Positions 24,065-32,502 of a stretch of 64,000 bases of DNA are shown here, piece after piece. Location: positions 1 to 64,000 of the forward strand of contig JAGBTQ010000008.1 of assembly GCA_017631275.1 (NCBI GenBank), given 5' to 3'. The notes below the pieces were generated by a model that searched no databases, was not told the origin of the DNA, and saw nothing but the letters and a program-made list of their open reading frames with translations. Both the position numbers and the translations under genes were made by a program. Origin of the DNA: Alistipes sp. (GTDB lineage: Bacteria; Bacteroidota; Bacteroidia; Bacteroidales; Rikenellaceae). Within the stretch, counting starts at the first letter, position 1; the number at the start of each line of letters is the position of its first letter.

Positions 24065-26875
24065 ATGAAAAAACTTATTTTTTCACTCGTAGCACTTGTA
24101 TTCGGTGTTATGGGTCTTTCGGCTCAGACTCCGCTTCCGCTTGATGCTGAGGTGCGAGTAGGTCGCCTTGAGAATGGCATGACTTACTTCATTCGTCACA
24201 ACGAGAAGCCAAAGGGTCAGGCAAGCTTCTACATCTACCACGATGTAGGTGCTGTTCAGGAGGATGACGACCAGCAGGGCTTGGCTCACTTCCTTGAGCA
24301 CATGGCATTCAACGGCACAAAGAATCTCCCTGGTAAGGAGATGATTGAGAAGTTGGAGACTATCGGTGTGCAGTTTGGTTACAACCTTAACGCATTTACT
24401 TCATGGGATTGCACCGAGTATATGATTAAGGATTGCCCAATCACTCCTGAGAACCTCGACCTTGCACTTCTTATCCTTCACGACTGGTCACAGTTCATCG
24501 CTTTGGACCCAGCCGAGATCGACGAGGAGCGTGGCGTAATCATGGAGGAGCTTCGTACACGTGACGGCGCTAACCTTCGTGCTCAGTACGACATGTTCGA
24601 GAACTTGTTCAAGGGCACTATCTACGAGCAGCGCAACCTTATTGGCTACCTCGATGGCCTTAAGTCGTTCGACCACACTGCTTTGGAGGCGTTCTACAAG
24701 AAGTGGTATCGCCCAGAGTATCAGGCTATCGTTATCGTTGGTGACATCGACGTTGACGAGGTAGAGGCTAAGATTAAGGAGCTCATGTCTGACATCCCTG
24801 CTTCACCAGCTGATGCTGCACAGAAGGAGGTAGTATTCGTTGAGCCTACCGAGGAGCCTATCGTATCTGTATTCTCTGACGTTGAGCTTACTCGTTCAAG
24901 CGTGATGATGTTTGCTCGTCGCGAGGCACTTCCTAAGGAGATTAAGAACACCGTAGAGGCTTACTCTTTGGACGTTGTTTACAACCTTGCTACAATGATG
25001 ATGAACAACCGCTTCGAGGAGATCGCTCAGAAGGCTGACGCTCCATTCTTGGGTGGTGGTATGTCTGAGGGTGGCATCGGTGTATGTCCTACAATGGACG
25101 CTACAAGCTTCTCTGTTGTTGCTCACGAGGGTCGCCTCATCGATGGCTTCCGTGCTATGTACACCGAGATGGAGCGTATGCGTCGTCACGGCTTCACTGC
25201 AGGCGAGCTTGAGCGCGCTAAGGAGGAGCTTAAGATGTATGCTGAGCGCCAGTACACTAACCGCAACGATGTTCGCAACGACGAGTATGCACAGCGCTAC
25301 CTCGATTTCTATGCTCAGGGTACTCCTATGATGGACGCTGAGACTGAGTGGCAGCTCGACCAGCAGATGATTGCAAGCATCAACATCGACATCTTCAACC
25401 AGCTCTACAGCCAGCTTACAGCACCTGACCAGAACCTCGTAATCCTTGCTCGCACACCTGAGAAGGAGGGTCTTGTTATCCCTACTGAGGAGGAGTTCTT
25501 GACAGTTATCGCTGAGGTGAAGGCATCAGAGGTTGAGCCTTACAAGGACAACACCGTAATCGTTCCACTTATCGACGAGTCAGTTGTATTGAAGGGCTCT
25601 AAGGTGAAGAAGACTCAGACTAACGAGTCGCTCGGCTACACTGAGTGGACATTGAAGAATGGCATTAAGGTTATCGTTCGTCCATCTACACTCAAGGCTG
25701 ACGAGGTGCAGATTAGCGCCGTGTCTAAGGGTGGTAAGTCGTTGCTCTCTGACGATGCACTCTTCACTGGTAACATGCTCGGCATGGTAATGGGTCAGTC
25801 AGGTATCAGCAAGTTCTCGGCTACTGAGCTCGCTAAGCAGCTTACAGGTAAGAACGCTCATGCTGGTGTTGGTGTTGGCGACTACGAGCACGCAGTGAAC
25901 GCTGGTGGCTCACCTAAGGATATCGAGACTATCCTTCAGCTCATCTATCTCCAGTTTACCGACCCACGTTTCGACCAGACAGACCTCGACAACATCAAGA
26001 AGATGTATGTTCCTTACTTCAAGAATATGGAGCAGGATCCTTCATACGCAGTAAGCAAGAACTACATCGAGACTCTCTATGGCAACCACCCACGTCGCCA
26101 GATGACTAAGGCTGAGGACTTCGAGGCATTGACTCTCGAGAACTTGGCAGATGTTCACAAGCAGCTCTACAGCTACGCTAACGACTTCCGCTTCATCATC
26201 GCTGGTAACGTACAGCTCGAGACTTTGAAGCCACTCGTTGAGAAGTATATCGGCTCATTGCCAACAGCTAAGAAGTCGCAGTACTCTGCTCAGGACGATG
26301 GCGTACGTGTTGTTAAGGGCGAGGTTACTAACGACTTCACAACAAAGATGCAGCAGCCTAAGGTATCTGTATTCTTGACATACTCTGGCGACTTGGCTGA
26401 CAACGCTAAGAACCGCCTCGTGCTCGACCTTCTTAGCCGTGCTCTCGACTCACGCTACCTCATCTCTATCCGCGAGGAGAAGGGTGGTACTTATGGCGTG
26501 CAGGTACAGGGTGGCATCGAGAAGTATCCTTACGAGCACTACGAGATGCTCATCGCATTCGATACTAACGAGCAGCTTGCTGACGAGCTCGTAGAGATCT
26601 GCGTGGCAGAGATCAAGAAGATTGCCGAGAACGGTCCTATCGCTGAGGATATCGAGAAGTCACGTGAGTTCCTTAAGAAGAACTACAACAACGTGCTCGA
26701 GAACAACTCAGGTTGGATGTCGGCTATCACACGTTGGTATGAGGAGGGCTACAACTACAAGGAGGATTACCTCAAGTTGGTTGAGAGCGTAACTTACGAC
26801 GACGTGAAGGCTATGGCTGAGAAGGTGCTTGCAGATGGTAACTTTGCGAAGGTTATTATGCGCCCAGCCAAGTAA
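24065..26875 (+). CDS. M16 family zinc peptidase (pitrilysin/insulinase type), secreted
   Basis: A 936-residue protein with an N-terminal signal peptide (cleavage near LSAQ, residue 21). The inverted zinc motif HFLEH lies at residues 75-79 with downstream Glu in EERGVIMEEL. Two tandem M16 pairs are present; the second half (from about residue 520) has no HxxEH and is the structural partner, as in pitrilysin. It probably degrades peptides in the periplasm. Strongly biased codons suggest high expression. Structured repeat A3 starts on the base after the stop. Confidence 0.93.
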   Translation: MKKLIFSLVALVFGVMGLSAQTPLPLDAEVRVGRLENGMTYFIRHNEKPKGQASFYIYHDVGAVQEDDDQQGLAHFLEHMAFNGTKNLPGKEMIEKLETIGVQFGYNLNAFTSWDCTEYMIKDCPITPENLDLALLILHDWSQFIALDPAEIDEERGVIMEELRTRDGANLRAQYDMFENLFKGTIYEQRNLIGYLDGLKSFDHTALEAFYKKWYRPEYQAIVIVGDIDVDEVEAKIKELMSDIPASPADAAQKEVVFVEPTEEPIVSVFSDVELTRSSVMMFARREALPKEIKNTVEAYSLDVVYNLATMMMNNRFEEIAQKADAPFLGGGMSEGGIGVCPTMDATSFSVVAHEGRLIDGFRAMYTEMERMRRHGFTAGELERAKEELKMYAERQYTNRNDVRNDEYAQRYLDFYAQGTPMMDAETEWQLDQQMIASINIDIFNQLYSQLTAPDQNLVILARTPEKEGLVIPTEEEFLTVIAEVKASEVEPYKDNTVIVPLIDESVVLKGSKVKKTQTNESLGYTEWTLKNGIKVIVRPSTLKADEVQISAVSKGGKSLLSDDALFTGNMLGMVMGQSGISKFSATELAKQLTGKNAHAGVGVGDYEHAVNAGGSPKDIETILQLIYLQFTDPRFDQTDLDNIKKMYVPYFKNMEQDPSYAVSKNYIETLYGNHPRRQMTKAEDFEALTLENLADVHKQLYSYANDFRFIIAGNVQLETLKPLVEKYIGSLPTAKKSQYSAQDDGVRVVKGEVTNDFTTKMQQPKVSVFLTYSGDLADNAKNRLVLDLLSRALDSRYLISIREEKGGTYGVQVQGGIEKYPYEHYEMLIAFDTNEQLADELVEICVAEIKKIAENGPIAEDIEKSREFLKKNYNNVLENNSGWMSAITRWYEEGYNYKEDYLKLVESVTYDDVKAMAEKVLADGNFAKVIMRPAK

Positions 26876-27001
26876 TTTATTGTGATAAGGGGTCATCTTT
26901 GACCTATCCCAAAAAGCTGAGCACCCGAGGCTGTAGGTTTACTACTATCCTCGGGTGCTCACTTTTGCGATAGGGCAAATCTAACCCCTTCTAACAATAA
27001 A
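26876..27001 (+). repeat. Structured 3-prime repeat, copy A3 (after the M16 peptidase)
   Basis: Outer arms TTTATTGTGATAAGGGGT and ACCCCTTCTAACAATAAA: the fourth base differs from A1 (A instead of G) and its partner has changed to T, a compensating pair. Inner stem GAGCACCCGAGG with CCTCGGGTGCTC, then ACTTTTG. It begins immediately after the stop codon. Confidence 0.85.
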
Positions 27002-27217
27002 TCTATTTCTTGCTGATTTAGGTGAGCAGGGGCTGGGATAAATGGGGGCGCTAACGCTTGATGGGAGAGATGGGAGAGATGGGAGCGCTTCGCTTGATGG
27101 GTAACGCTAACGCTTGATGGGAATTTCCCATTTATCCCATTCGTCCCATTTATCCCATTCGTCCCATTTATTCCATTCGTCCCATCTATCCCATTAATCC
27201 CGTGCGAAGCACACCTT
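27002..27217. repeat. G-run/C-run hairpin repeat (B3), largest copy
   Basis: No gene is seen. After the linker (TGCTGATTTAGGTGAGCAGG) the G arm at about 27031-27120 contains GATGGGAGAGATGGGAGAG and GCGCTTCGCTTGATGGG units; the C arm at about 27121-27200 is a tandem of TCCCATTTATCCCATTCG. The arms are near-complementary, so the region could extrude as a long cruciform or form a long RNA stem. Confidence 0.75.
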
Positions 27218-27248
27218 ACTTTTCACCTTTCACCTTTCACCTTTCACT
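27218..27248. repeat. CACCTTT tandem repeat (C1) overlapping a gene end
   Basis: Three or four copies of the 7-mer TTTCACC run into the 3-prime end of the acyl-CoA reductase gene on the other strand. The last codons and TGA stop of that gene (AGT GAA AGG TGA) are made of repeat units. Confidence 0.7.
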
Positions 27249-28220
27249 TGTGAGGAACGCCATGGTGTCGATGCCGTCGGCGTAGTCCATGAGGGTGGGG
27301 TATTGCGCTGAGCCGAAGGCGATGGTGCGGCCGAAGGGGAGGTGGGGCGTGAGGGTGTCGAGGTGCGACACTACGCACTGTATATCCTCGCTATGCTCCC
27401 TGAGCCAAATCTCTACATCGCTGAGCGTGGTGTAGGCGTGGAGCGTGACCTCGCCAAGGGCGGCGGGGAATGTTGTGCCGAGGGTGGCGATATAGCCGTC
27501 GTAGTCGGCAAACTCTACGCCCTGCATTTTAAGTAGTGCCTTGCGCATACGCAAGCTCTGCTTTAGCTTTGTGCAGACTGCGGGGTGTGATGCGAGCTTG
27601 GGTGTGGTGCCTTGTGGGTAGAATATCATCGACACGGAGCGACAGCCAAGACCTGAGTAGGCCGTGATGTCGGTGGCAAGGGCGCTAAGCTCCTCCTTAC
27701 TCTCGTTGCCGCTGAGCACGGCGATAGAGTGGCGACTGCCACGCAACAGATGGCGCGTAGTGGCGAAGTGCTCCTTGAAGTAGCGGTTTGCCTCATCGCC
27801 GCCTGTGGCAATAGCCATGTCGTAGTGCTCCGTGGGGGAGTAGTCATATATAGCGATGTTGGGGCGTATGGAGCGTAGCTCGTCGATGATGTAGTGCATG
27901 AGCACGCTATCCTTTGACGAGGGTTTTAGGTGGCACTCGTTGCCGCTAAGGAGTGTGCACATAAGGTCGAAGAAGCCCACGAGGGGTATGTTGCCCGCCA
28001 TGATGAGGGCTACACGCTTAGGGCTTGCCACGGGGGTGTAGTGCTCGAGCCACGCCTCGATACTCTCTCTTCGAAGCATGGTGTGGCGTATAGCCTCTAC
28101 CGAGCGTAGGATGTCGTGAGGGGTAAACCATGGGTTAGCCGCTACGGCGTTGTGGATTACCTCTGTTTGTTGGCTAAAGTGCTTGAGGCGGTTGCCCAGC
28201 TCTACAAATGTATCTATCAT
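27237..28220 (-). CDS. Acyl-CoA reductase-like (LuxC family) protein
   Basis: A 327-residue aldehyde-dehydrogenase-fold protein of the LuxC/acyl-CoA reductase group. Fold features: RVALIMAGNIPLVGFFDLM near residue 70, PSSKDSVLMHY, and the presumed catalytic Cys in YSGLGCRSVSM near residue 190. In LuxC this Cys forms an acyl-thioester during reduction of acyl-CoA to aldehyde with NADPH. The role here is not known. It overlaps the upstream lipoprotein by ATGA. The C-terminus is supplied by a CACCTTT repeat, so the final residues (SER) are probably not ancestral. Confidence 0.82.
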   Translation of the reverse strand: MIDTFVELGNRLKHFSQQTEVIHNAVAANPWFTPHDILRSVEAIRHTMLRRESIEAWLEHYTPVASPKRVALIMAGNIPLVGFFDLMCTLLSGNECHLKPSSKDSVLMHYIIDELRSIRPNIAIYDYSPTEHYDMAIATGGDEANRYFKEHFATTRHLLRGSRHSIAVLSGNESKEELSALATDITAYSGLGCRSVSMIFYPQGTTPKLASHPAVCTKLKQSLRMRKALLKMQGVEFADYDGYIATLGTTFPAALGEVTLHAYTTLSDVEIWLREHSEDIQCVVSHLDTLTPHLPFGRTIAFGSAQYPTLMDYADGIDTMAFLTSER

Positions 28221-29149
28221 AGCTGTATGCCTTGGCTAATTATGTTCTCGATGTCGGCGATGCTAACGCCGTCCTTTACGAGCACGTGCTTATGACGGTC
28301 GAGAAGGTAGAGCGACGGAATTGCCTTAAGGTCGTAGAGGCGCTCCGAAGTGAGTGCCTGCTCCTTGTCGTAGCCACACGTCCACCCCTTAGGCATCTGG
28401 GGTAGGTACTGGCGCCATGCCTCGATATCCTCGTCGGGGTAGATGGCGAGGGTTACGATGCGATGCTTAGAGCTTAGCTCGCTGAGCCTTTTTGAATATT
28501 CTATCTCCTGGATAACCTCCTTGCACATCTCGCAACCGGGGTTGTTGAAGAGCAAGATGGTGTAGTCGGCATCGAGCGCGTGTAGCGAGTGCTGGGTGCC
28601 GTTTGGGAGGGTGTAGCGAAAGTCGTTAGCCACCTCTCCGAGCCTATTTTGCTTTACTATGTGTAGCGTGTGTTGGGGTATCTGACGGTCATACTCGTCG
28701 TATAAGGGCGACTTGGCGAGCTCCTCCAAGATGGGGATATAGTACTCGTCGTTGCGCAGTGGCGAGTTGGGGTCGTAGAGTATCTCGCCTGTCATCTCGG
28801 CAAAGAAGTCGAGCACAGGACGGCTTGCCTCGGCACGGTGTATGAGTGTGCGGAGCAGCGAGTCGGCCTTGGGTGCGGGGATTGTCACTACGTACTTGGC
28901 AAAGGCGCTATATACCTCCTCGGCTGAGTAGCGGTCGACATCGTCGCCAATGTCGAAGCGGAAGTCGTCCCAGAAGTGCGCCACGTAGTGCTCATATTGT
29001 TTGAGGCTCTCTATCTTTGTGAGGTCGTCGTAGGGGAGCTTAAAGCTTAGTGTTGCCTCGGTAGCCTCCTCCTCGTTGTTGGATGCCGAGGGTTGTGTGC
29101 CACATGCCACCATTAGGGCGACGAGAGCTAAATAGAATATCTGTTTCAT
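28217..29149 (-). CDS. Thioredoxin-like lipoprotein with DUF5106-type N-domain
   Basis: A 310-residue lipoprotein (lipobox MVACG). Residues 35-170 form an all-helical DUF5106-like domain; residues 180-310 form a thioredoxin fold with the redox pair CEMC in LLFNNPGCEMCKEVIQE, and cis-Pro in KAIPSLYLLD. It probably reduces or isomerises disulfides at the periplasmic face. It overlaps the downstream acyl-CoA reductase gene by 4 bp, so the pair is translated together. Confidence 0.82.
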   Translation of the reverse strand: MKQIFYLALVALMVACGTQPSASNNEEEATEATLSFKLPYDDLTKIESLKQYEHYVAHFWDDFRFDIGDDVDRYSAEEVYSAFAKYVVTIPAPKADSLLRTLIHRAEASRPVLDFFAEMTGEILYDPNSPLRNDEYYIPILEELAKSPLYDEYDRQIPQHTLHIVKQNRLGEVANDFRYTLPNGTQHSLHALDADYTILLFNNPGCEMCKEVIQEIEYSKRLSELSSKHRIVTLAIYPDEDIEAWRQYLPQMPKGWTCGYDKEQALTSERLYDLKAIPSLYLLDRHKHVLVKDGVSIADIENIISQGIQL

Positions 29150-29161
29150 AGACCGCCTATT

Positions 29162-29206
29162 AAAAAAAACGGAGTGCCTCGCTTTTTTTGTCGAAGCACT
29201 CCGTTG
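29162..29206 (-). terminator. Intrinsic terminator of argS
   Basis: Minus strand ACGGAGTGCTTCG pairs with CGAGGCACTCCGT around an A-rich loop and is followed by eight T. It begins 8 bp after the argS stop codon. Confidence 0.88.
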
Positions 29207-29213
29207 TTGTTTA

Positions 29214-30989
29214 CTACATTCGCTCAGGAACGTTGATGCCCAAGAGCGCCATTGCCGAACGTATTACGCGTGCCACCTCTTGTGCGAGCTTGAGGCGCAA
29301 TGAGCGCACCGCAGTGTTCTCCTCCTTGAGGATTGAGTGGTCGTGGTAGTAGCCGTTGAACTGCTTAGCAAGGTCGTAGGCATACGCCGCGATAACCGAT
29401 GGGGCAAACTGCTCGCCCGCAGTGCGAACCACGGCTGGGTACTCCGCAAGAGCCTTGATGAGCTCTACCTCCTCCTGGAGAAGTGGCGCTGAGAGGAAGC
29501 TGTCGGTAGCGATGCCTGCCTCCTCGGCCTTACGCAAAATTGAGCGGATACGTGCGTGGGTGTACTGGATAAATGGGCCAGTGTTACCGTTAAAGTCGAT
29601 GCTCTCGCGTGGGTCGAAGAGCATGGTCTTCTTAGGGTCGACCTTGAGGATAAAGTACTTCAACGCGCCAAGACCTACCATCTCGCAGATAGCTGTAGCC
29701 TCCTCCTCCGAGCAACCGTCGAGCTTGCCTAGCTCGTTCGACATCTCGCGTGCTGTGCCCACCATGTCGGCAATAAGGTCGTCGGCATCTACTACGGTAC
29801 CCTCGCGTGACTTCATCTTACCCTCAGGAAGCTCAACCATGCCGTATGATAGGTGGAAGATGTTGTCGCTCCACTCATAACCGAGCTTCTTCAAGACGAG
29901 CTTAAGCACCTGGAAGTGGTAGTTCTGCTCGTTGCCCACAACGTAAATCATGTCGTCGAGCTTGTTCTCCTCGAAGCGGCTGAGCGCTGTGCCGAGGTCC
30001 TGAGTCATGTATACCGATGTGCCGTCGCCACGTAGGAGTAGCTTCTGGTCGAGGCCATCTGCCTCGAGGTCAATCCATACCGAGTTGTCCTCCTTGCGGA
30101 AGAATACGCCCTTCTGCAAGCCCTCCTCCACGAGGCTCTTGCCAAGAAGATAGGTCTGTGACTCGTAATATACCTTGTCGAAGTCTACGCCGAGAGCCTT
30201 GTATGTTACGTCGAAGCCCTCATATACCCAGCCATTCATTGTCTGCCATAGCGAGTATACCGCCTCGTCCTTAGCCTCCCACTTGCGCAACATCTCCTGC
30301 GCCTGGAGCATGATAGGAGCCCTCTTCTTAGCCTCCTCCTCGCTCATGCCCTGCGCCATAAGCTCCTTAACCTCCGCTTTGTAGTGCTTGTCGAACTCGA
30401 CATAGTACTTACCTACGAGGTGGTCGCCCTTCATGCCTGATGCCTCGGGGGTCTCGCCACCGCCGTATAGCTGCCATGCGAGCATCGACTTACAGATGTG
30501 GATACCGCGGTCGTTGACCAAGTTAACCTTGATGACGTTGTGGCCGTTAGCCTTGAGGATTGTTGCTACCGAGTAGCCGAGAAGGTTGTTGCGTATGTGT
30601 CCGAGGTGGAGTGGCTTGTTGGTGTTTGGCGACGAGTACTCTATCATGATTGTGCGGCCCGACTTTTCAGCCATGCCGAAGTTCTCGGTTGATACAATCT
30701 CGCCAAAGCGCTCTGCCCAGAACGATGAATCTACGACGAGGTTAAGGAAGCCCTTGATAACGTTGAACGACTTGATTTGTGGTGTCGATGCCACAATCTT
30801 CTCGCCGAGCTCAGTTGCTGTTGCCTCGGGTGATTTTTTTGATGCACGCAAGAGTGGGAACACAACCACGGTGTAGTCGCCCTCGAACTCCTTGCGGGTC
30901 TTCTGTATCTGAATGTTGTCGCTTGTGCCCCATAGCTCCTCTGTTGCTCGGCACACGACGCCTGAAATAAACTCTTCGATGTTTAGCAT
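29214..30989 (-). CDS. argS: Arginyl-tRNA synthetase
   Basis: A 591-residue class I synthetase that charges tRNA-Arg. The HIGH motif is present as HLGHIRNNLLG near residue 130, preceded by YSSPNTNKPL, and the KMSK equivalent as GKMKSREGTVVDADDL. The N-terminal additional domain and the C-terminal DALR anticodon-binding domain (about 465-591) are both intact. Normal length. A TTTC-N19-TATATTTG promoter lies at 31048-31018 on the minus strand. Confidence 0.96.
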   Translation of the reverse strand: MLNIEEFISGVVCRATEELWGTSDNIQIQKTRKEFEGDYTVVVFPLLRASKKSPEATATELGEKIVASTPQIKSFNVIKGFLNLVVDSSFWAERFGEIVSTENFGMAEKSGRTIMIEYSSPNTNKPLHLGHIRNNLLGYSVATILKANGHNVIKVNLVNDRGIHICKSMLAWQLYGGGETPEASGMKGDHLVGKYYVEFDKHYKAEVKELMAQGMSEEEAKKRAPIMLQAQEMLRKWEAKDEAVYSLWQTMNGWVYEGFDVTYKALGVDFDKVYYESQTYLLGKSLVEEGLQKGVFFRKEDNSVWIDLEADGLDQKLLLRGDGTSVYMTQDLGTALSRFEENKLDDMIYVVGNEQNYHFQVLKLVLKKLGYEWSDNIFHLSYGMVELPEGKMKSREGTVVDADDLIADMVGTAREMSNELGKLDGCSEEEATAICEMVGLGALKYFILKVDPKKTMLFDPRESIDFNGNTGPFIQYTHARIRSILRKAEEAGIATDSFLSAPLLQEEVELIKALAEYPAVVRTAGEQFAPSVIAAYAYDLAKQFNGYYHDHSILKEENTAVRSLRLKLAQEVARVIRSAMALLGINVPERM

Positions 30990-31017
30990 TGTTACCTATA
31001 TTTATATATCTAAAGCG

Positions 31018-31048
31018 CAAATATACAAACTTTTTTTGGATTGCGAAA
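31018..31048 (-). promoter_or_regulatory. Promoter of argS
   Basis: Minus strand TTTC (31048-31045), 19-nt gap, TATATTTG (31025-31018), 28 nt before the ATG at 30989. Confidence 0.65.
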
Positions 31049-31132
31049 AAAAGTGAGCCGTTCTGCCAATTTTTTTGTCGCTGATGTTCAATGCCTTAAC
31101 CTTGTGTGTTAAATAATTTTTGCTTTGCCCTC

Positions 31133-31163
31133 TTGACAAGGGGGCTTTTATGTTATATATTTG
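31133..31163 (+). promoter_or_regulatory. Promoter upstream of the helicase/primase pair
   Basis: TTG (31133-31135), 20-nt gap, TATATTTG (31156-31163). The leader to the ATG at 31411 would be about 240 nt and would include the whole B4 hairpin repeat. Confidence 0.6.
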
Positions 31164-31188
31164 TACTCGAAAAGTTCAGTTCTTGAAT

Positions 31189-31379
31189 AGGGTAGCGCTT
31201 TGCTTTATGGGGTTTTGTGGGGTCGATAGGGGCGCTTCGCTTGATGGGAGAGATGGGTAACGCTTCGCTTGATAGGGTTGATAGGGTTGATGAGGCGAGG
31301 GTATCATAGTCCTATTCTCCCTATCTTCCCTATCTTCCCTATCGACCCCATCTGTCCCATTTATCCCATCCTCCCCCTC
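31189..31379. repeat. G-run/C-run hairpin repeat (B4), inverted partner of B5
   Basis: G arm with GCGCTTCGCTTGATGGG and TTGATAGGG units, C arm with TATTCTCCCTATCTTCCC and TCCCATTTATCCCATCC. The 30-nt block 31207-31236 and the 47-nt block 31278-31324 each recur exactly, in inverted orientation, at 35183-35212 and 35122-35168. No coding capacity was accepted here. Confidence 0.8.
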
Positions 31380-31410
31380 CCTGCTTTCACATCTTAAATA
31401 ACATAACATT

Positions 31411-32448
31411 ATGCAAAACATCATTGAACAGCTACGTCGTGACACGCAGCAACTTATGCAGCAGATGCACGACATGAAGGATGCCGAGAAGGCTACCTTT
31501 CGCAAGTATTTGGTTAATGGCTACGACATGCTCAACCTCTCGACCGAGGCCATGGACTGCCTCGTCGACCCTCTGCTCCCGCGCACGGGCTTAGCGGCGT
31601 TGGTGGGCACCTCCGACTCGGGAAAATCGACCCTCCTACGAGGCTTGGCTATGGCTGTGGCATCGGGCAGTAGTGAGTACCTTGGCTTTAGGCTCAGCCC
31701 TAAGCACCGCAGTGCCCTCTATGTGGCTACCGAGGACGATGCCTCGGCGGTGGGTGTGCTGATGCAGAGGCAGTTGGAGGAGCTGGGCACGCCCAAGGAG
31801 GCGTACCACACGCTCGACTTTGTGTTCGAGGTGGATAACCTCATCTCTAACCTTGATAAGATGCTCGAGGAGACTCCGCGCGACCTTGTTGTTGTCGATG
31901 CCTTTGCCGACCTCTACACCGGACCGCTGAACGAGAACAACCGCGTTAGAAGCTTCCTAAATCAGTTTTCGCAGTTGGCAGTGAAGCACTCGGTGCTCAT
32001 CATCTTTCTGCACCACACGGGCAAGCGCACCGAGAGCCTTGCGCCATCGAAGCACAATGCCATAGGCTCGCAGGGCTTCGAGGCTAAGATGCGCCTTCTG
32101 ATGGAGCTACGCCCCGACCCCGAGCGCCACGACCTGCGCCACCTGTGTGTGGTTAAGGGCAACTACCTCTCGGACGAGTATAAGCACGACTCCTACGTTT
32201 TGAGGTTTACCTCGGGACTTAACTTCGTTGCCACGGGCGAGCGTGTGCCGTTTGGTGCGCTTCGGGAGCGACTGCCCGAGCAAGATGCAGATGGTGCTGA
32301 GCGTCTGGAACTTATACGAGCGATGCGAGATAGTGGCATGACCCTCCAGCAGATAGCCGAGGAGTTGGGGTATAGGAGTAAAACGACGATAACAAATATT
32401 CTAAAAAGGTCATATGAGCAAAAGTCCAAGTCCATTTGTCCATTTTAA
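31411..32448 (+). CDS. RecA-like AAA ATPase (RepA-type hexameric helicase, AAA_25)
   Basis: A 345-residue ATPase. Walker A is GTSDSGKSTLL near residue 67, Walker B DLVVVDAFADL near 150, and a sensor FLHHTGK near 190. The fold matches RepA/RSF1010-like replicative helicases and mobile-element replication ATPases. The C-terminal tail (about 290-330) has a helix-turn-helix-like MTLQQIAEELGYRSKTTI. The final residues KSKSICPF and the stop codon lie inside a GTCCA palindromic repeat. The next gene is a primase-like protein, suggesting a helicase-primase pair, perhaps left by an integrative element. Confidence 0.82.
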   Translation: MQNIIEQLRRDTQQLMQQMHDMKDAEKATFRKYLVNGYDMLNLSTEAMDCLVDPLLPRTGLAALVGTSDSGKSTLLRGLAMAVASGSSEYLGFRLSPKHRSALYVATEDDASAVGVLMQRQLEELGTPKEAYHTLDFVFEVDNLISNLDKMLEETPRDLVVVDAFADLYTGPLNENNRVRSFLNQFSQLAVKHSVLIIFLHHTGKRTESLAPSKHNAIGSQGFEAKMRLLMELRPDPERHDLRHLCVVKGNYLSDEYKHDSYVLRFTSGLNFVATGERVPFGALRERLPEQDADGAERLELIRAMRDSGMTLQQIAEELGYRSKTTITNILKRSYEQKSKSICPF

Positions 32449-32471
32449 CTATGTATTTGGACATTGGACTT
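32424..32471. repeat. GTCCA palindromic repeat, copy 1
   Basis: Contains AGTCCA twice on the left, including GTCCATTTGTCCATTT (32430-32445), and TTGGACATTGGACT on the right (32457-32470), so it can form an imperfect hairpin. It covers the last codons of the ATPase gene, its stop, and the gap before the primase gene. Confidence 0.75.
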
Positions 32472-32502
32472 TGAACTAAATACAATACAAAATATATCAA
32501 TT

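Noticed and set aside
27121-27200. Possible CRISPR array in the TCCCATTTATCCCATTCG tandem
   Set aside because: Units are about 9-10 bp with no unique spacers, and no cas genes are in the window. It is a simple tandem arm of repeat B3.
31176-31505. 109-residue minus-strand frame across repeat B4
   Set aside because: Translation of the tandem repeat units gives Glu-Asp-Arg and Tyr-Gln-Pro runs; not a credible gene.
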